64,000 nucleotides of DNA from Paludibacteraceae bacterium (GCA_017456885.1 JAFTIM010000007.1:62001-126000), one strand, 5' to 3'; shown: positions 16,491 to 25,722, numbered from the stretch's first letter. The notes: generated by a model from the letters alone, not told the origin. A program made the numbers and translations.

Positions 16491-18452
16491 ATGGCAGACG
16501 AGAAAAAAACAAACGGATTACCGGAAAATGCCACCAGAGAGTTGAAAGAGGGTGAAAAATACAGTCCTGTATTGCCGTCGGATAGAAATGTGCCGGAGGT
16601 TAGTTTTTATTCGGTAACATGCGGTATTGTTATGGCAATATTATTTTCGGCGGCAGCCGCTTATCTCGGACTGAAAGTCGGTCAAGTGTTTGAGGCGGCA
16701 ATCCCGATAGCTATCATTGCCGTGGGGCTTTCGAGTGCTACGCGTCGTAAAAATGCACTCGGAGAGAATGTTATTATCCAATCAATCGGGGCGAGCTCGG
16801 GAGTGATTGTGGCAGGGGCGATTTTTACATTACCTGCACTTTATATCTTACAAGCAAAATATCCTGAAATCACGGTTAGTTTTATGCAGGTTTTTTTGAG
16901 TTCGTTGCTTGGCGGTATTTTAGGTATATTATTTTTAATCCCGTTTCGGAAATATTTTGTCAGCGATATGCACGGTAAATATCCGTTTCCGGAGGCTACC
17001 GCGACAACTCAAGTGCTTGTTTCTGGAGAAAAAGGAGGATCTCAGGCCAAACCTCTTATTTGGGCAGCAACCATAGGCGGATTGTACGATTTTGCAGTCG
17101 CTACGTTTGGGGCATGGAGCGAAACGCTTTCCTCGCGAATGATGCCATTGGGAGAGGCTATCGCTCAAAAAACAAAAATGCTGTTTTCTGTCAATACGTC
17201 GGCAGCAGTGCTTGGACTCGGGTATATCGTTGGTTTGAAATATAGTGTTATTATTTGTGCAGGTTCGCTGTTTGTATGGTGGTTTATTGTTCCTCTTTTG
17301 GGAATGACCACGCAAGACTCTGTGATGTTGAGTCAGATGGACCCTGAATGGATTTTTGCCCATTATGCTCGTTATATCGGTATCGGTGCAATTGCCATGG
17401 CGGGGGTGATTGGCATTGTAAAATCGTGGGGAGTAATAAAAGGGGCTGTCGGTTTGGCAAGCAAAGAGTTGAGCAATAAGGGGAAAAACGTTATGCAGGC
17501 TGTTCCGCGTACCGAACGCGATTTGTCGATGAAATTTGTCATTATTGCCATCGTTTCTGCACTTGTGATTACATTTTTGTTTTTCTATTTGGGAGTAATT
17601 CACAATTTGTTTCAATCGCTCATAGCATTTGTCGTTGTGGCAGTTATTGCATTCTTGTTTACAACGGTTGCGGCCAATGCAATTGCCATTGTAGGCTCAA
17701 ATCCTGTATCGGGAATGACATTGATGACGTTAATCATTGCTTCTGTTATTTTGGTGGCAGTTGGCTTGAAGGGTACGAGCGGTATGGTAGCGGCAATGGT
17801 TATCGGAGGTGTTGTTTGTACAGCATTGTCCATGGCAGGTGGATTTGTTACCGATTTGAAAATAGGTTATTGGATTGGTAATACACCGGCAAAACAAGAA
17901 ACATGGAAATTTCTGGGAACTCTTGTTTCGGCTGCGACAGTTGGTGGTGTGATTATTATATTGAATAAAACGTACGGATTTACGGGCGAAAATGCGTTGG
18001 TAGCCCCACAAGCTAATGCCATGGCTGCCGTTATCGAACCGTTGATGATGGGACAAGGTGCTCCGTGGTTGCTCTATGGGGTGGGAGCTGTTTTGGCATT
18101 GTTGCTCAATTTGTTAGGTGTTCCGGTGTTGGCTTTTGCTCTCGGTATGTTTATTCCGTTACCATTAAATACCCCTTTGGTAATAGGCGGTTTGATTAGT
18201 TGGTTTGTGTCGTCGCGTTCCAAAGATGCCGAACTCAATCACGCTCGTCAGGAGAAAGGTACTCTTATCGCATCAGGATTGATAGCTGGTGGTGCATTGA
18301 TGGGAGTGGTAAGTGCAGCACTTAAATTCGCTGATGTTGATTTGTATATGGCACAATGGGCTGCATGTGATGGTGCCGCAGTTTGTGGCGTACTTGCTTA
18401 TTTGTTGTTGATTGGCTACTTTGTCGTTGCAAGTATGCGTGTGAAAAAATAA
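16491..18452 (+). CDS. OPT-family oligopeptide transporter
   Basis: 653 residues, about 14-16 hydrophobic segments. After a short charged N-terminus come VTCGIVMAILFSAAAAYLGLKVGQVFEAAIP and, near 150-165, a KYPFPEATATTQVL motif; both are typical of prokaryotic OPT transporters. These are proton-coupled peptide symporters of the inner membrane. Placement directly behind the cytosolic dipeptidase pepD supports di- or oligopeptide uptake. A terminator follows. Confidence 0.92.
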   Translation: MADEKKTNGLPENATRELKEGEKYSPVLPSDRNVPEVSFYSVTCGIVMAILFSAAAAYLGLKVGQVFEAAIPIAIIAVGLSSATRRKNALGENVIIQSIGASSGVIVAGAIFTLPALYILQAKYPEITVSFMQVFLSSLLGGILGILFLIPFRKYFVSDMHGKYPFPEATATTQVLVSGEKGGSQAKPLIWAATIGGLYDFAVATFGAWSETLSSRMMPLGEAIAQKTKMLFSVNTSAAVLGLGYIVGLKYSVIICAGSLFVWWFIVPLLGMTTQDSVMLSQMDPEWIFAHYARYIGIGAIAMAGVIGIVKSWGVIKGAVGLASKELSNKGKNVMQAVPRTERDLSMKFVIIAIVSALVITFLFFYLGVIHNLFQSLIAFVVVAVIAFLFTTVAANAIAIVGSNPVSGMTLMTLIIASVILVAVGLKGTSGMVAAMVIGGVVCTALSMAGGFVTDLKIGYWIGNTPAKQETWKFLGTLVSAATVGGVIIILNKTYGFTGENALVAPQANAMAAVIEPLMMGQGAPWLLYGVGAVLALLLNLLGVPVLAFALGMFIPLPLNTPLVIGGLISWFVSSRSKDAELNHARQEKGTLIASGLIAGGALMGVVSAALKFADVDLYMAQWAACDGAAVCGVLAYLLLIGYFVVASMRVKK

Positions 18453-18476
18453 AATATTGATTTGATATTCAGTTTT

Positions 18477-18505
18477 AAAGTATCAGAATTCTGATACTTT
18501 TTTTT
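18477..18505 (+). terminator. Terminator of pepD-OPT
   Basis: A 24-bp perfect palindrome centred on AATT (18477-18500) ends in a run of eight Ts. Confidence 0.85.
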
Positions 18506-18611
18506 GTTGAAAACAATTTGTGTAAGAGGAGAACTCTCTGATAATAGAACTATCTTTTTGCTTATAGAAAAAATGCCATAGTATAAAAAACGGTAATCTT
18601 GAAACTTTTCC

Positions 18612-18619
18612 TATTTTTG
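18612..18619 (+). promoter_or_regulatory. -7 element of the epimerase gene
   Basis: TATTTTTG, about 30 bp before the ATG; no good -33. Confidence 0.55.
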
Positions 18620-18648
18620 CAAGTTATAAAAGGTATATATTTAAAATT

Positions 18649-20598
18649 ATGAAAGGGAAAATAAATAGTATTGTCGATAGCATTAGAGGTTGGAGGTATC
18701 TTCCTCGATGGGGAGTGTTGATTATAGATTTGTTTATTACTTTGTTTTCATTCTTTTTGGTTTATTATCTGTGCCTGAAACCATTTGCAATGAATTTGAC
18801 GAATCTGTTCTCGCTCCAATACCAATCAATAGGCCTATTCCCTGATTTGTTAATCGTATTGTTGGTACAGATAATAAGTTTTATATGTTTTCATACTTAT
18901 TCGGGTATTTTACGTTATTCGGCTTATATTGATGCTTTGAAATTGCTCCTTTCGGTGGCATTTACAATGGCTGCTTTATTTATCATACACGGTATATCAG
19001 TTATTTATAACGATTTTAACCCGAATTTTCCTCCGTTGTTCATAACACTGGAAATTCTGCTTTTTTCATTGTTGAATTTTGTATTGCTGTTTTCGGTACG
19101 TTTGGTGGTTAAATTACTTTTTGAACGTTTGGAGTTGGAGTCAGGTCCGTATCAGAACGTAATGATTTATGGAGCAAAGCAGGCAGGAGTCGCAATTGCC
19201 AAGTCGTTGAAGATGACGCCAAGTAAATACAATTTGGTGGGATTTATCGATGAAAACGCAAGCAATCACATGCAATTGATGGGTGTGAAAGTTTATTCGT
19301 TTGATAAATTGGAGTCGGCATTGTTGCATAAAAAAGTAAAAGCAGTGATTGTTTCTCCATTAAAGATGCAGGAACCAAAAGTGGCAGAACGTTTGGAGTT
19401 TTTGTTGGAGCATGGAGTACAAGTGCTAACAACCTCTATTTTGACGGAATACAATCAAGGTGCGAGTGTCGATGTTAAGTCCATAAAAAACATTCAGATA
19501 GAAGATTTGTTGGAACGTAAAGAGATTAAAATTGATAAGCAGGAAATTTCTGCTCAATTGAAAGACAAAACCATCTTGATAACGGGTTCGGCAGGGTCGA
19601 TAGGTAGCGAGATAGTACGTCAGGTAGCTCATTTTTCACCGAAATTGATAATTGTACTCGACCAATCAGAAACGGCGTTGTTCGATATAAAAAACGAAAT
19701 ACGTCAGTCGTTTGAGGATATTCACTTTGTCCCTTTTTTGGCAGATGTACGTAATTTAGAGAGAATGGATTACGTAATGAAAACATATCGCCCTGATATT
19801 ATTTATCATGCAGCAGCCTATAAACATGTCCCAATGTTGGAAGATAATCCGGTGGAGGCCATACAAACCAATGTGCTTGGAACTAAAAATATGGCAGATT
19901 TGGCTGTGAAGTACAATGTGTCGAAGTTTGTAATGATTTCGACGGATAAAGCTGTAAATCCGGCGAATGTGATGGGAGCGTCAAAACGCGTTGCGGAAAT
20001 TTATGTGCAATCCTATTTCAAAAAATTGCAGAAAGAGGGTAGGGCAACAACCAATTTTATCACAACACGATTTGGCAATGTACTCGGATCAAATGGTTCG
20101 GTAATACCGATTTTTAAACGTCAAATAGAAAATGGAGGACCAGTAAAGGTAACGCACCCCGATATCATTCGCTATTTTATGACGATCCCTGAAGCGTGTA
20201 ATTTGGTTTTGGAGGCAAGTACGCTCGGTAAAGGTGGCGAGATATTTATTTTCGATATGGGAACTCCGGTGAAAATAGACGATTTGGCAAAAAAAATGAT
20301 ACGTTTAGCCGGATATACTCCAAATGTTGACATTAAGGTTGAATATACGGGATTGCGCCCGGGTGAGAAATTGTACGAGGAGTTGCTGAATGTGAAAGAA
20401 ATAACAAAGGAAACTTCTCATGAGAAGATTATGATTGCGAATGTTCAGGAGTACGATTATGATGAGGTCTCAAAGGAAATTGATGAGTTGATAGAATTGA
20501 GTCGATCGTTTAATGATTTCTCGATAGTGGCTAAAATGAAAGAAATTGTACCTGAATTTAGAAGTAAGAATTCGATTTACGAGAGTTTAGATAAGTAA
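18649..20598 (+). CDS. Membrane-bound nucleotide-sugar 4,6-dehydratase/epimerase (CapD/WbpM type)
   Basis: 649 residues. Four N-terminal membrane helices (about 20-140), a CoA-binding-like Rossmann domain (VMIYGAKQAGVAIAKSL, near 168-185), then an extended SDR domain with ITGSAGSIGSE (about 309-319). The SDR active site lies in the HAAAYKHVPMLEDNP and MISTDKAVNP regions; as in other large members the Tyr of YxxxK is replaced (MGASKRVAE). Family members make 4-keto-6-deoxy sugars from UDP-GlcNAc for surface glycans. Heads glnS-pyrH-frr, 13 bp before glnS. Confidence 0.92.
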   Translation: MKGKINSIVDSIRGWRYLPRWGVLIIDLFITLFSFFLVYYLCLKPFAMNLTNLFSLQYQSIGLFPDLLIVLLVQIISFICFHTYSGILRYSAYIDALKLLLSVAFTMAALFIIHGISVIYNDFNPNFPPLFITLEILLFSLLNFVLLFSVRLVVKLLFERLELESGPYQNVMIYGAKQAGVAIAKSLKMTPSKYNLVGFIDENASNHMQLMGVKVYSFDKLESALLHKKVKAVIVSPLKMQEPKVAERLEFLLEHGVQVLTTSILTEYNQGASVDVKSIKNIQIEDLLERKEIKIDKQEISAQLKDKTILITGSAGSIGSEIVRQVAHFSPKLIIVLDQSETALFDIKNEIRQSFEDIHFVPFLADVRNLERMDYVMKTYRPDIIYHAAAYKHVPMLEDNPVEAIQTNVLGTKNMADLAVKYNVSKFVMISTDKAVNPANVMGASKRVAEIYVQSYFKKLQKEGRATTNFITTRFGNVLGSNGSVIPIFKRQIENGGPVKVTHPDIIRYFMTIPEACNLVLEASTLGKGGEIFIFDMGTPVKIDDLAKKMIRLAGYTPNVDIKVEYTGLRPGEKLYEELLNVKEITKETSHEKIMIANVQEYDYDEVSKEIDELIELSRSFNDFSIVAKMKEIVPEFRSKNSIYESLDK

Positions 20599-20611
20599 AC
20601 AGAATAGAAAA

Positions 20612-22306
20612 ATGAAAGAAAATTGTTGTGAAAATACAGAACCTAAAAAAAGTCTGAACTTTATAGAGCAGATAGTTGAAAATGATTTGAAAGAGGGTTT
20701 GAACGGAGGGCGTATTCAAACGCGTTTTCCGCCGGAGCCTAACGGTTATTTGCATATAGGACATGCCAAAGCCATTTGTATGGATTTCGGTATTGCAGAA
20801 AAATACAATGGCGTTTGCAATTTGCGTTTTGATGATACAAATCCCGTGAAAGAAGATGTAGAATACGTCGATTCTATTCAGGAAGATATCCAATGGCTTG
20901 GTTTTCATTGGCATAAATTGTTTTATGCTTCAGACTATTTTCAACAACTGCACGATTTGGCTATTCGTTTCATAAAGGAAGGCAAGGCGTATGTTGACGA
21001 GCAGTCGGCCGAGGTCATCGCCCAACAAAAAGGAACTCCTACTCAGGCAGGAATCGAAAGCCCCTATCGCAATCGTCCGATAGAAGAGAATCTGGAACTT
21101 TTTGAGCAAATGAGTAAAGGATTGATTCCTGATGGGAAGATGGTGTTGCGTGCAAAAATCGATATGGGACATAGCAATATGCATTTTCGCGACCCTATTA
21201 TGTATCGTATAATCACAACACATCCTCATCATCGTACGGGTACGCAATGGAAAGTATATCCGATGTATGATTTTGCACATGGTCAAAGTGATTATTTTGA
21301 GGGAGTTACGCATTCTATTTGTACGCTTGAGTTTGAGGTGCATAGGCCTCTTTACGATTGGTATTTGGATCAGTTTGCAGGTGCGGATTATCGTCCGAAG
21401 CAGAGAGAATTTAATCGCTTGAACTTGAATTATACAGTAATGAGCAAGCGAAAAATGTTGCAATTGGTGCAAGAAGGTTTGGTTGCAGGATGGGACGACC
21501 CTCGTATGCCGACCATTTGTGGACTTCGTCGTAGAGGTTATACTCCGGAATCTATTCGCAGTTTTATCGACAAAATTGGTTATACGAAAGTAGAAGGTAC
21601 GATTGATGTGTCGCTTTTGGAGCATTCTATTCGTGAGGATTTGAAGCCAAAAGCTGCTCGCGTGTGTGCCATTCTTGACCCCATTAAGTTGATTATTACG
21701 AATTATGAAGAAGGGAAAAAAGAAATTTTGGTTTCTGAAAATAACCCTGAAAATGAAGAACTCGGCACACGAGAAATGATTTTCGGAAGAGAATTGTATA
21801 TCGAACGTGCCGATTTTATGGAAAATGCACCAAAGGATTTCTTCCGTTTGTCGCCAATGGGGCGCGAAGTGCGTTTAAAGAGTGCTTATATTGTACAAGC
21901 TACGGGTTGCAAGAAAGATGAATATGGAAATATAGTTGAAGTTTATTGCACATACGATGTAAATACCAAAAGCGGAACCGAAGGTGGCAATCGAAAAGTG
22001 AAGAGTACGATAAATTGGGTGGAAGTAGATAGTGCAGTTAATGCTGAAGTCAGACTTTATGATCGCCTATTTTCGGTAGAAGACCCCTCGTCGAGCGAAG
22101 AAGATTTCCGAACTTTGTTAAATCCGGATTCTTTAAAAGTGCTTAACGATTGCAAAGTTGAGGCATGGTTGAAAGATGCAAAACCTTTAGCACATTTTCA
22201 ATTTCTAAAAGTGGGTTATTTTACTGTCGATCAGGATTCTACTCCTAACCACTTGGTGTTCAATCGTACTGTTTCGTTGAAAGATACTTGGGCAAAAAAA
22301 GTTTAA
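20612..22306 (+). CDS. glnS: Glutaminyl-tRNA synthetase
   Basis: 564 residues. A class I synthetase charging tRNA-Gln. It has FPPEPNGYLHIGHAKAI with HIGH at 48-51, the KMSKS equivalent in TVMSKRKM near 275, and the DDPRMPTICGLRRRGYTPE loop typical of GlnRS rather than GluRS. Two C-terminal beta barrels are present. Its presence implies direct glutamine charging. It ends 6 bp before pyrH. Confidence 0.96.
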   Translation: MKENCCENTEPKKSLNFIEQIVENDLKEGLNGGRIQTRFPPEPNGYLHIGHAKAICMDFGIAEKYNGVCNLRFDDTNPVKEDVEYVDSIQEDIQWLGFHWHKLFYASDYFQQLHDLAIRFIKEGKAYVDEQSAEVIAQQKGTPTQAGIESPYRNRPIEENLELFEQMSKGLIPDGKMVLRAKIDMGHSNMHFRDPIMYRIITTHPHHRTGTQWKVYPMYDFAHGQSDYFEGVTHSICTLEFEVHRPLYDWYLDQFAGADYRPKQREFNRLNLNYTVMSKRKMLQLVQEGLVAGWDDPRMPTICGLRRRGYTPESIRSFIDKIGYTKVEGTIDVSLLEHSIREDLKPKAARVCAILDPIKLIITNYEEGKKEILVSENNPENEELGTREMIFGRELYIERADFMENAPKDFFRLSPMGREVRLKSAYIVQATGCKKDEYGNIVEVYCTYDVNTKSGTEGGNRKVKSTINWVEVDSAVNAEVRLYDRLFSVEDPSSSEEDFRTLLNPDSLKVLNDCKVEAWLKDAKPLAHFQFLKVGYFTVDQDSTPNHLVFNRTVSLKDTWAKKV

Positions 22307-22312
22307 AAAGAT

Positions 22313-23017
22313 ATGTATAAAAGAATTTTACTGAAACTCAGCGGAGAATCGCTGATGGGAGAAAAAAAATACGGAATAGACGAACAACGCTTATCCGACT
22401 ATGCAATGCAAATAGCCGAAATGGCAAAGGCAGGTGTTCAAATCGGTATTGTAATTGGGGGAGGGAATATATTTCGTGGATTGAGCGGTGCAAATAAAGG
22501 CTTCGATAGAATTAAAGGCGACCAAATGGGTATGTTGGCAACGGTTATCAATAGTTTGGCTTTAAGTTCCGCATTGAGTAGCGTTGGAATAAAAAACCGT
22601 GTGCTGACTGCAGTTCGGATGGAACCGATAGGAGAATTTTTTAGTCGTGATAAGGCTGTGGAACTTTTGGAGAATGGTTATGTGGTGATATTTTCGGCAG
22701 GGACAGGCAACCCATTTTTTACAACAGATACAGGAGCTTCGTTGCGTGCTATTGAGATTGAAGCGGACGTTATGCTGAAAGGAACCCGTGTTGATGGAAT
22801 TTATACTGCAGACCCAGAAAAAGATGCTTCGGCTACGAAATTTGCCGAAATTACTTTTGATGAAATCTATAATAAAGGTTTGAAAGTGATGGACCTGACA
22901 GCTACAACCATGTGCAAAGAGAATAATCTTCCGATTATTGTGTTCGATATGGATACGGTGGGGAATTTACGTCGGGTGTTAAATGGAGAAGCTATTGGAA
23001 CATTGGTGCATAATTGA
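22313..23017 (+). CDS. pyrH: UMP kinase PyrH
   Basis: 234 residues. An amino-acid-kinase-fold enzyme converting UMP to UDP. It has KLSGESLMG at the start, VIGGGNIFRG (about 46-55), GTGNPFFTTDTGASLRAIE in the middle and KGTRVDGIYTADPEKD. Length is normal. The order pyrH-frr is a classic conserved pair. Confidence 0.96.
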   Translation: MYKRILLKLSGESLMGEKKYGIDEQRLSDYAMQIAEMAKAGVQIGIVIGGGNIFRGLSGANKGFDRIKGDQMGMLATVINSLALSSALSSVGIKNRVLTAVRMEPIGEFFSRDKAVELLENGYVVIFSAGTGNPFFTTDTGASLRAIEIEADVMLKGTRVDGIYTADPEKDASATKFAEITFDEIYNKGLKVMDLTATTMCKENNLPIIVFDMDTVGNLRRVLNGEAIGTLVHN

Positions 23018-23056
23018 TGAAATTTATACATTTGTAGAAACAAAAAGATAGAAAAT

Positions 23057-23620
23057 ATGGATGAAACTGTAAAATTGTATTTGGATATGGCGGAGGAGAG
23101 TATGACCAACTCCATTCATTTTTTGGACGAAGCCTTGGCACATATTCGTGCCGGAAAAGCAAATGTTCGAATTTTAGATGGTGTTCGGGTCGATTATTAT
23201 GGAGCAATGTCTCCGCTGTCGAGTGTGGCTACGGTAACTACTCCTGATGCAAAAACGATTCTAATTCAACCTTGGGAAAAATCCATGTTGAGCGTGATAG
23301 AAAAAGCAATTCTGGATTCTTCGGTGGGAATTACGCCTGCAAATAATGGAGAATCGATACGTTTGTGTATGCCGCCTGTAACGGAAGAACGTCGCCGAGC
23401 ATTGGTAAAAAATGCAAATCAAGCAGGCGAAGAGGCAAAAATCGGTGTGCGTACGGCACGTCGAGATGCTATTGATTCTTTGAAAAAAGAATTGAAAAAC
23501 GGTATGCCGGAGGATTTGGAAAAAGATGGTGAAAACGAAGTGCAAAAATTACACGATAGATTTATTTCCAAAATAGAAGCCATGTTGGTCGAAAAAGAAA
23601 AGGAAATAATGACGGTATAA
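23057..23620 (+). CDS. frr: Ribosome recycling factor
   Basis: 187 residues. It splits post-termination ribosomes with EF-G. Three-helix-bundle motifs include HIRAGKANVRILDGVRVDYYG, the domain II stretch VTTPDAKTILIQPWEKSM and ERRRALVKNANQAGEEAKIGVRTARRDA. Normal length. It starts 39 bp after pyrH and ends at a terminator. Confidence 0.97.
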   Translation: MDETVKLYLDMAEESMTNSIHFLDEALAHIRAGKANVRILDGVRVDYYGAMSPLSSVATVTTPDAKTILIQPWEKSMLSVIEKAILDSSVGITPANNGESIRLCMPPVTEERRRALVKNANQAGEEAKIGVRTARRDAIDSLKKELKNGMPEDLEKDGENEVQKLHDRFISKIEAMLVEKEKEIMTV

Positions 23621-23645
23621 TTTTTATTTGTAACAATAAGCGCAG

Positions 23646-23689
23646 ACCTTTCCTTTAATCCGTTGATGAAGGGGAGGTTTTTATTTTTT
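23646..23689 (+). terminator. Terminator after frr
   Basis: ACCTTTCCTT (23646-23655) pairs with AAGGGGAGGT (23669-23678), with two G-T pairs, then a T-rich tract. The TTG of the next gene lies 6 bases beyond. Confidence 0.7.
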
Positions 23690-23694
23690 TTAGG

Positions 23695-24792
23695 TTGAAA
23701 GATTTACTTGTTTTTCTGTTACTTTGCTTGTCTTTGACTGCATTTGCCAAAGACAAATCAGCTGCAACTTTGGATACACTTCCAAGGCAGAAACATACGT
23801 TTTATGTTGTTCCAACTGTGGAATATTCGCCGGAGGCGAATTGGGCGTTTGGAGTGGCAGGAGCAAACTATTTTGCATTTACCGATATTCGAAAAGTGAG
23901 TAGTCTTTCGTATGGATTTAGTTATTCATTGTTGAACCATTTTTCGGTGGATATTTATCCGAAAATCTATTTTGGTCGATGGTATCTTTATGCAAATGTA
24001 TCGTATAAACACAAAACGGATGTTTTTTATGGCATAGGTAATCGTACCTTGGACACCGAGAAGGCAGTCCCTTATTTTTCAGATGTCTTTTCGATGAATA
24101 TTCAACCGCAATACTTTTTTAGTAAACATTGGAGCGTCGGTGCGGCATTGTCGGTGCGGTACGAAAAAATGAGACAAACTCCTATGGTTGACTCGTTAGG
24201 TGTGGCGGGAATTTCTCCCTATTTTGCATGGAGTATAGGTGCAGTAGTGAGTTACGATTCGCGCGACAATCTGTTTTATCCTCGACAAGGAATGTTTTTT
24301 AAGGCTTTGCTGAGTTATTCGGAACCCTATCTCGGTAGTGTGGCGCGGATGGGTAGATTGACTGCCGAATTTCGTCATTTTGTTCCGATTCGTGGGGAAT
24401 TTATTTTTGCGTGGCAGGCTTCAGCCGATATGCTTTGGGGTGGAAAATCGACTCCTTTTCAGCTGTTACCTACATTTGGAGGTTGTGATTTGATGCGAGG
24501 GTTTAGGCGTGGATATTGGCGCGATGATGTGGCATTGGCTTTGCAAGCCGAGTTCCGGATGCCTATCTATTGGCGACTGAAAGCCGCTGTTTTTGGAAGC
24601 ATTGGCGATGTTTATAATTGGAGTGATTGGCGTTTTGTTATGCCTAAATGCGCTTATGGAGTTGGATTGCGATTGCGTTTCAACAAAGCAAAGGTAAATC
24701 TCCGTTTTGATGTGGCGCGTACCAATTATGGCAATTGGCGAAATTTTAAGGATAATTGGAATTTCTATTTTACGGCTTCCGAAGCGTTCTAA
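23695..24792 (+). CDS. Omp85/BamA-type outer-membrane beta-barrel protein
   Basis: 365 residues. A clean signal peptide (about 1-18, ending LTAFA) is followed by alternating beta strands. Late motifs VSYDSRDNLFYPRQGMFFKALLSY, GGCDLMRGFRRGYWRDD and the aromatic C-terminus TASEAF are those of the bacterial surface antigen (Omp85) barrel; POTRA domains are absent. It is therefore a short barrel-only member, perhaps for protein or lipid insertion. The start must be TTG at 23695: an in-frame stop lies at 23656 with no ATG or GTG between, and the signal peptide begins right there. Confidence 0.85.
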   Translation: MKDLLVFLLLCLSLTAFAKDKSAATLDTLPRQKHTFYVVPTVEYSPEANWAFGVAGANYFAFTDIRKVSSLSYGFSYSLLNHFSVDIYPKIYFGRWYLYANVSYKHKTDVFYGIGNRTLDTEKAVPYFSDVFSMNIQPQYFFSKHWSVGAALSVRYEKMRQTPMVDSLGVAGISPYFAWSIGAVVSYDSRDNLFYPRQGMFFKALLSYSEPYLGSVARMGRLTAEFRHFVPIRGEFIFAWQASADMLWGGKSTPFQLLPTFGGCDLMRGFRRGYWRDDVALALQAEFRMPIYWRLKAAVFGSIGDVYNWSDWRFVMPKCAYGVGLRLRFNKAKVNLRFDVARTNYGNWRNFKDNWNFYFTASEAF

Positions 24793-24808
24793 AAACGTAA
24801 AAATTCTG

Positions 24809-25558
24809 TTAAAAACTGAATTTAAATCCTTGCTTTTGGAGCGTTTTGAGTAACATCTCGGTAATAGCTTCGTTATCTTTTTTTGTGTATCGAATGTCTG
24901 TAAATATTTGAGCAAGAGAATCTTTCTTGTTTTCTAATACAAACTTTTTGTTCTCTTCTAACGATTCCTTGTAAGCATAGTATTTGTCAATATCGGCTTT
25001 ATTGTAATCGTGATAAACCTCATGGTGAAGAATGGCATCAACAGGTAAACGATCTGATTTGGGAGGTATTATTTCGGGGTATCCTACCGTTATGGTTGTA
25101 ATAGGAACGACGAATTTGGGTAATTCGAGTATATCTATAATTTGTTCGGCATTGTAGGTGGTTGTGCCTAAATAGCAAATGCCTAAACCTCTGCTTTCGG
25201 CTGCAATACAAAAATTTTGGGCGACAAGCAGCGTGTCGATTGTCGCGGTCAGAAACGAATGAAAATTGTCGTAGCCTGGAGTGGCATTGCGTTGCTCACA
25301 CCATTTGCAAAAACGGTTGTAGTCGGCACAAAAGGTGAGCACAAGTGGGGCTTCCGTTATCATCGGTTGATTGAAATGACAAGGCGCAAGTTGCTTTTTT
25401 GTTTTCTCCTCCTCGGTAGCTATGATGCTGTACAATTGCATATTACCCGTTGTGGAAGCACATGTGGCGGCTTTTATGAGTTCTTCTATTAGCGAAGAGG
25501 CTATCCTTTCGCTTGTATATTTTCGTATCGAACGATGATTGGTTAGTATGTTTTCCAT
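24809..25558 (-). CDS. Nitroreductase-family flavoprotein
   Basis: 249 residues from the ATG at 25558. An FMN-dependent NAD(P)H oxidoreductase fold: the N-terminal HRSIRKYTSERI loop binds FMN phosphate, AATCASTTGNMQ and SRGLGICYLGTTTYN are the other FMN contacts, and VGYPE marks the end of the core. A 50-residue C-terminal helical extension follows. Physiological substrate unknown (quinones, nitroaromatics or flavin). The longer frame to 25639 would overlap a terminator and a -7 element, so I reject it. Its control region is unusual; see the sigma-54 site, leader ORF and terminator. Confidence 0.88.
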   Translation of the reverse strand: MENILTNHRSIRKYTSERIASSLIEELIKAATCASTTGNMQLYSIIATEEEKTKKQLAPCHFNQPMITEAPLVLTFCADYNRFCKWCEQRNATPGYDNFHSFLTATIDTLLVAQNFCIAAESRGLGICYLGTTTYNAEQIIDILELPKFVVPITTITVGYPEIIPPKSDRLPVDAILHHEVYHDYNKADIDKYYAYKESLEENKKFVLENKKDSLAQIFTDIRYTKKDNEAITEMLLKTLQKQGFKFSF

Positions 25559-25574
25559 CTCTTTTTGTTTTGTG

Positions 25575-25582
25575 CAAAAATA
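25575..25582 (-). promoter_or_regulatory. Proximal -7 element of the nitroreductase gene
   Basis: TATTTTTG on the minus strand, 17-24 bp before the ATG at 25558. It overlaps the T-run of the upstream terminator, so it can restart transcription past it. Confidence 0.5.
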
Positions 25583-25615
25583 AAAAAACAAGCTAACTTC
25601 ACAGCCGGCTTGTTT
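25576..25615 (-). terminator. Leader terminator upstream of the nitroreductase gene
   Basis: On the minus strand AAACAAGC (25615-25608) pairs with GCTTGTTT (25593-25586) around a 14-base loop and is followed by a T-rich run to 25576. It lies between the sigma-54 site and the coding start, which is an attenuator position. Confidence 0.7.
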
Positions 25616-25646
25616 CAAAAAACTTTTTAACCAAAACAATTTTCAT
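25599..25646 (-). CDS. Possible 15-residue leader peptide
   Basis: ATG to TGA encodes MKIVLVKKFFETSRL. It begins about 15 bases after the predicted sigma-54 start and its stop codon lies in the loop of the leader terminator. That is the geometry of translation-coupled attenuation, but the peptide has no obvious run of regulatory codons and no Shine-Dalgarno. Could be chance. Confidence 0.3.
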   Translation of the reverse strand: MKIVLVKKFFETSRL

Positions 25647-25671
25647 ATTAAAATAAAGCTATCTTGAAATA

Positions 25672-25688
25672 TGCAAAATGCGTGCCAA
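25672..25688 (-). promoter_or_regulatory. Sigma-54 (RpoN) promoter of the nitroreductase leader
   Basis: The minus strand reads TTGGCACGCATTTTGCA: TGGCAC, five bases, TTGCA, with the invariant GG and GC ten bases apart, an exact match to the sigma-54 -24/-12 consensus. Transcription would begin near 25661. Sigma-54 promoters need an activator bound upstream; a 16-bp palindrome lies 19 bp further up. Confidence 0.7.
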
Positions 25689-25706
25689 TAAGTATTGAGA
25701 GATGCT

Positions 25707-25722
25707 AATTTTATATAAAATT
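25707..25722. promoter_or_regulatory. 16-bp perfect palindrome between divergent promoters
   Basis: AATTTTATATAAAATT is self-complementary. It sits 19 bp upstream of the sigma-54 site (minus) and 28 bp upstream of the metY -7 element (plus), a position suited to an operator or activator site shared by both. A/T-only palindromes also arise by chance. Confidence 0.4.

Noticed and set aside
16935..17615. 226-codon antisense frame in the OPT transporter gene
   Set aside because: Translation is the typical Asn/His/Arg-rich mirror of a membrane-protein gene.
20930..21625. 231-codon antisense frame in glnS
   Set aside because: Mirror of a conserved synthetase; no independent support.
24809..25639. 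Nitroreductase start 27 codons upstream (TTG at 25639)
   Set aside because: The extension would be translated through a terminator stem, T-run and a -7 box and has no family similarity.
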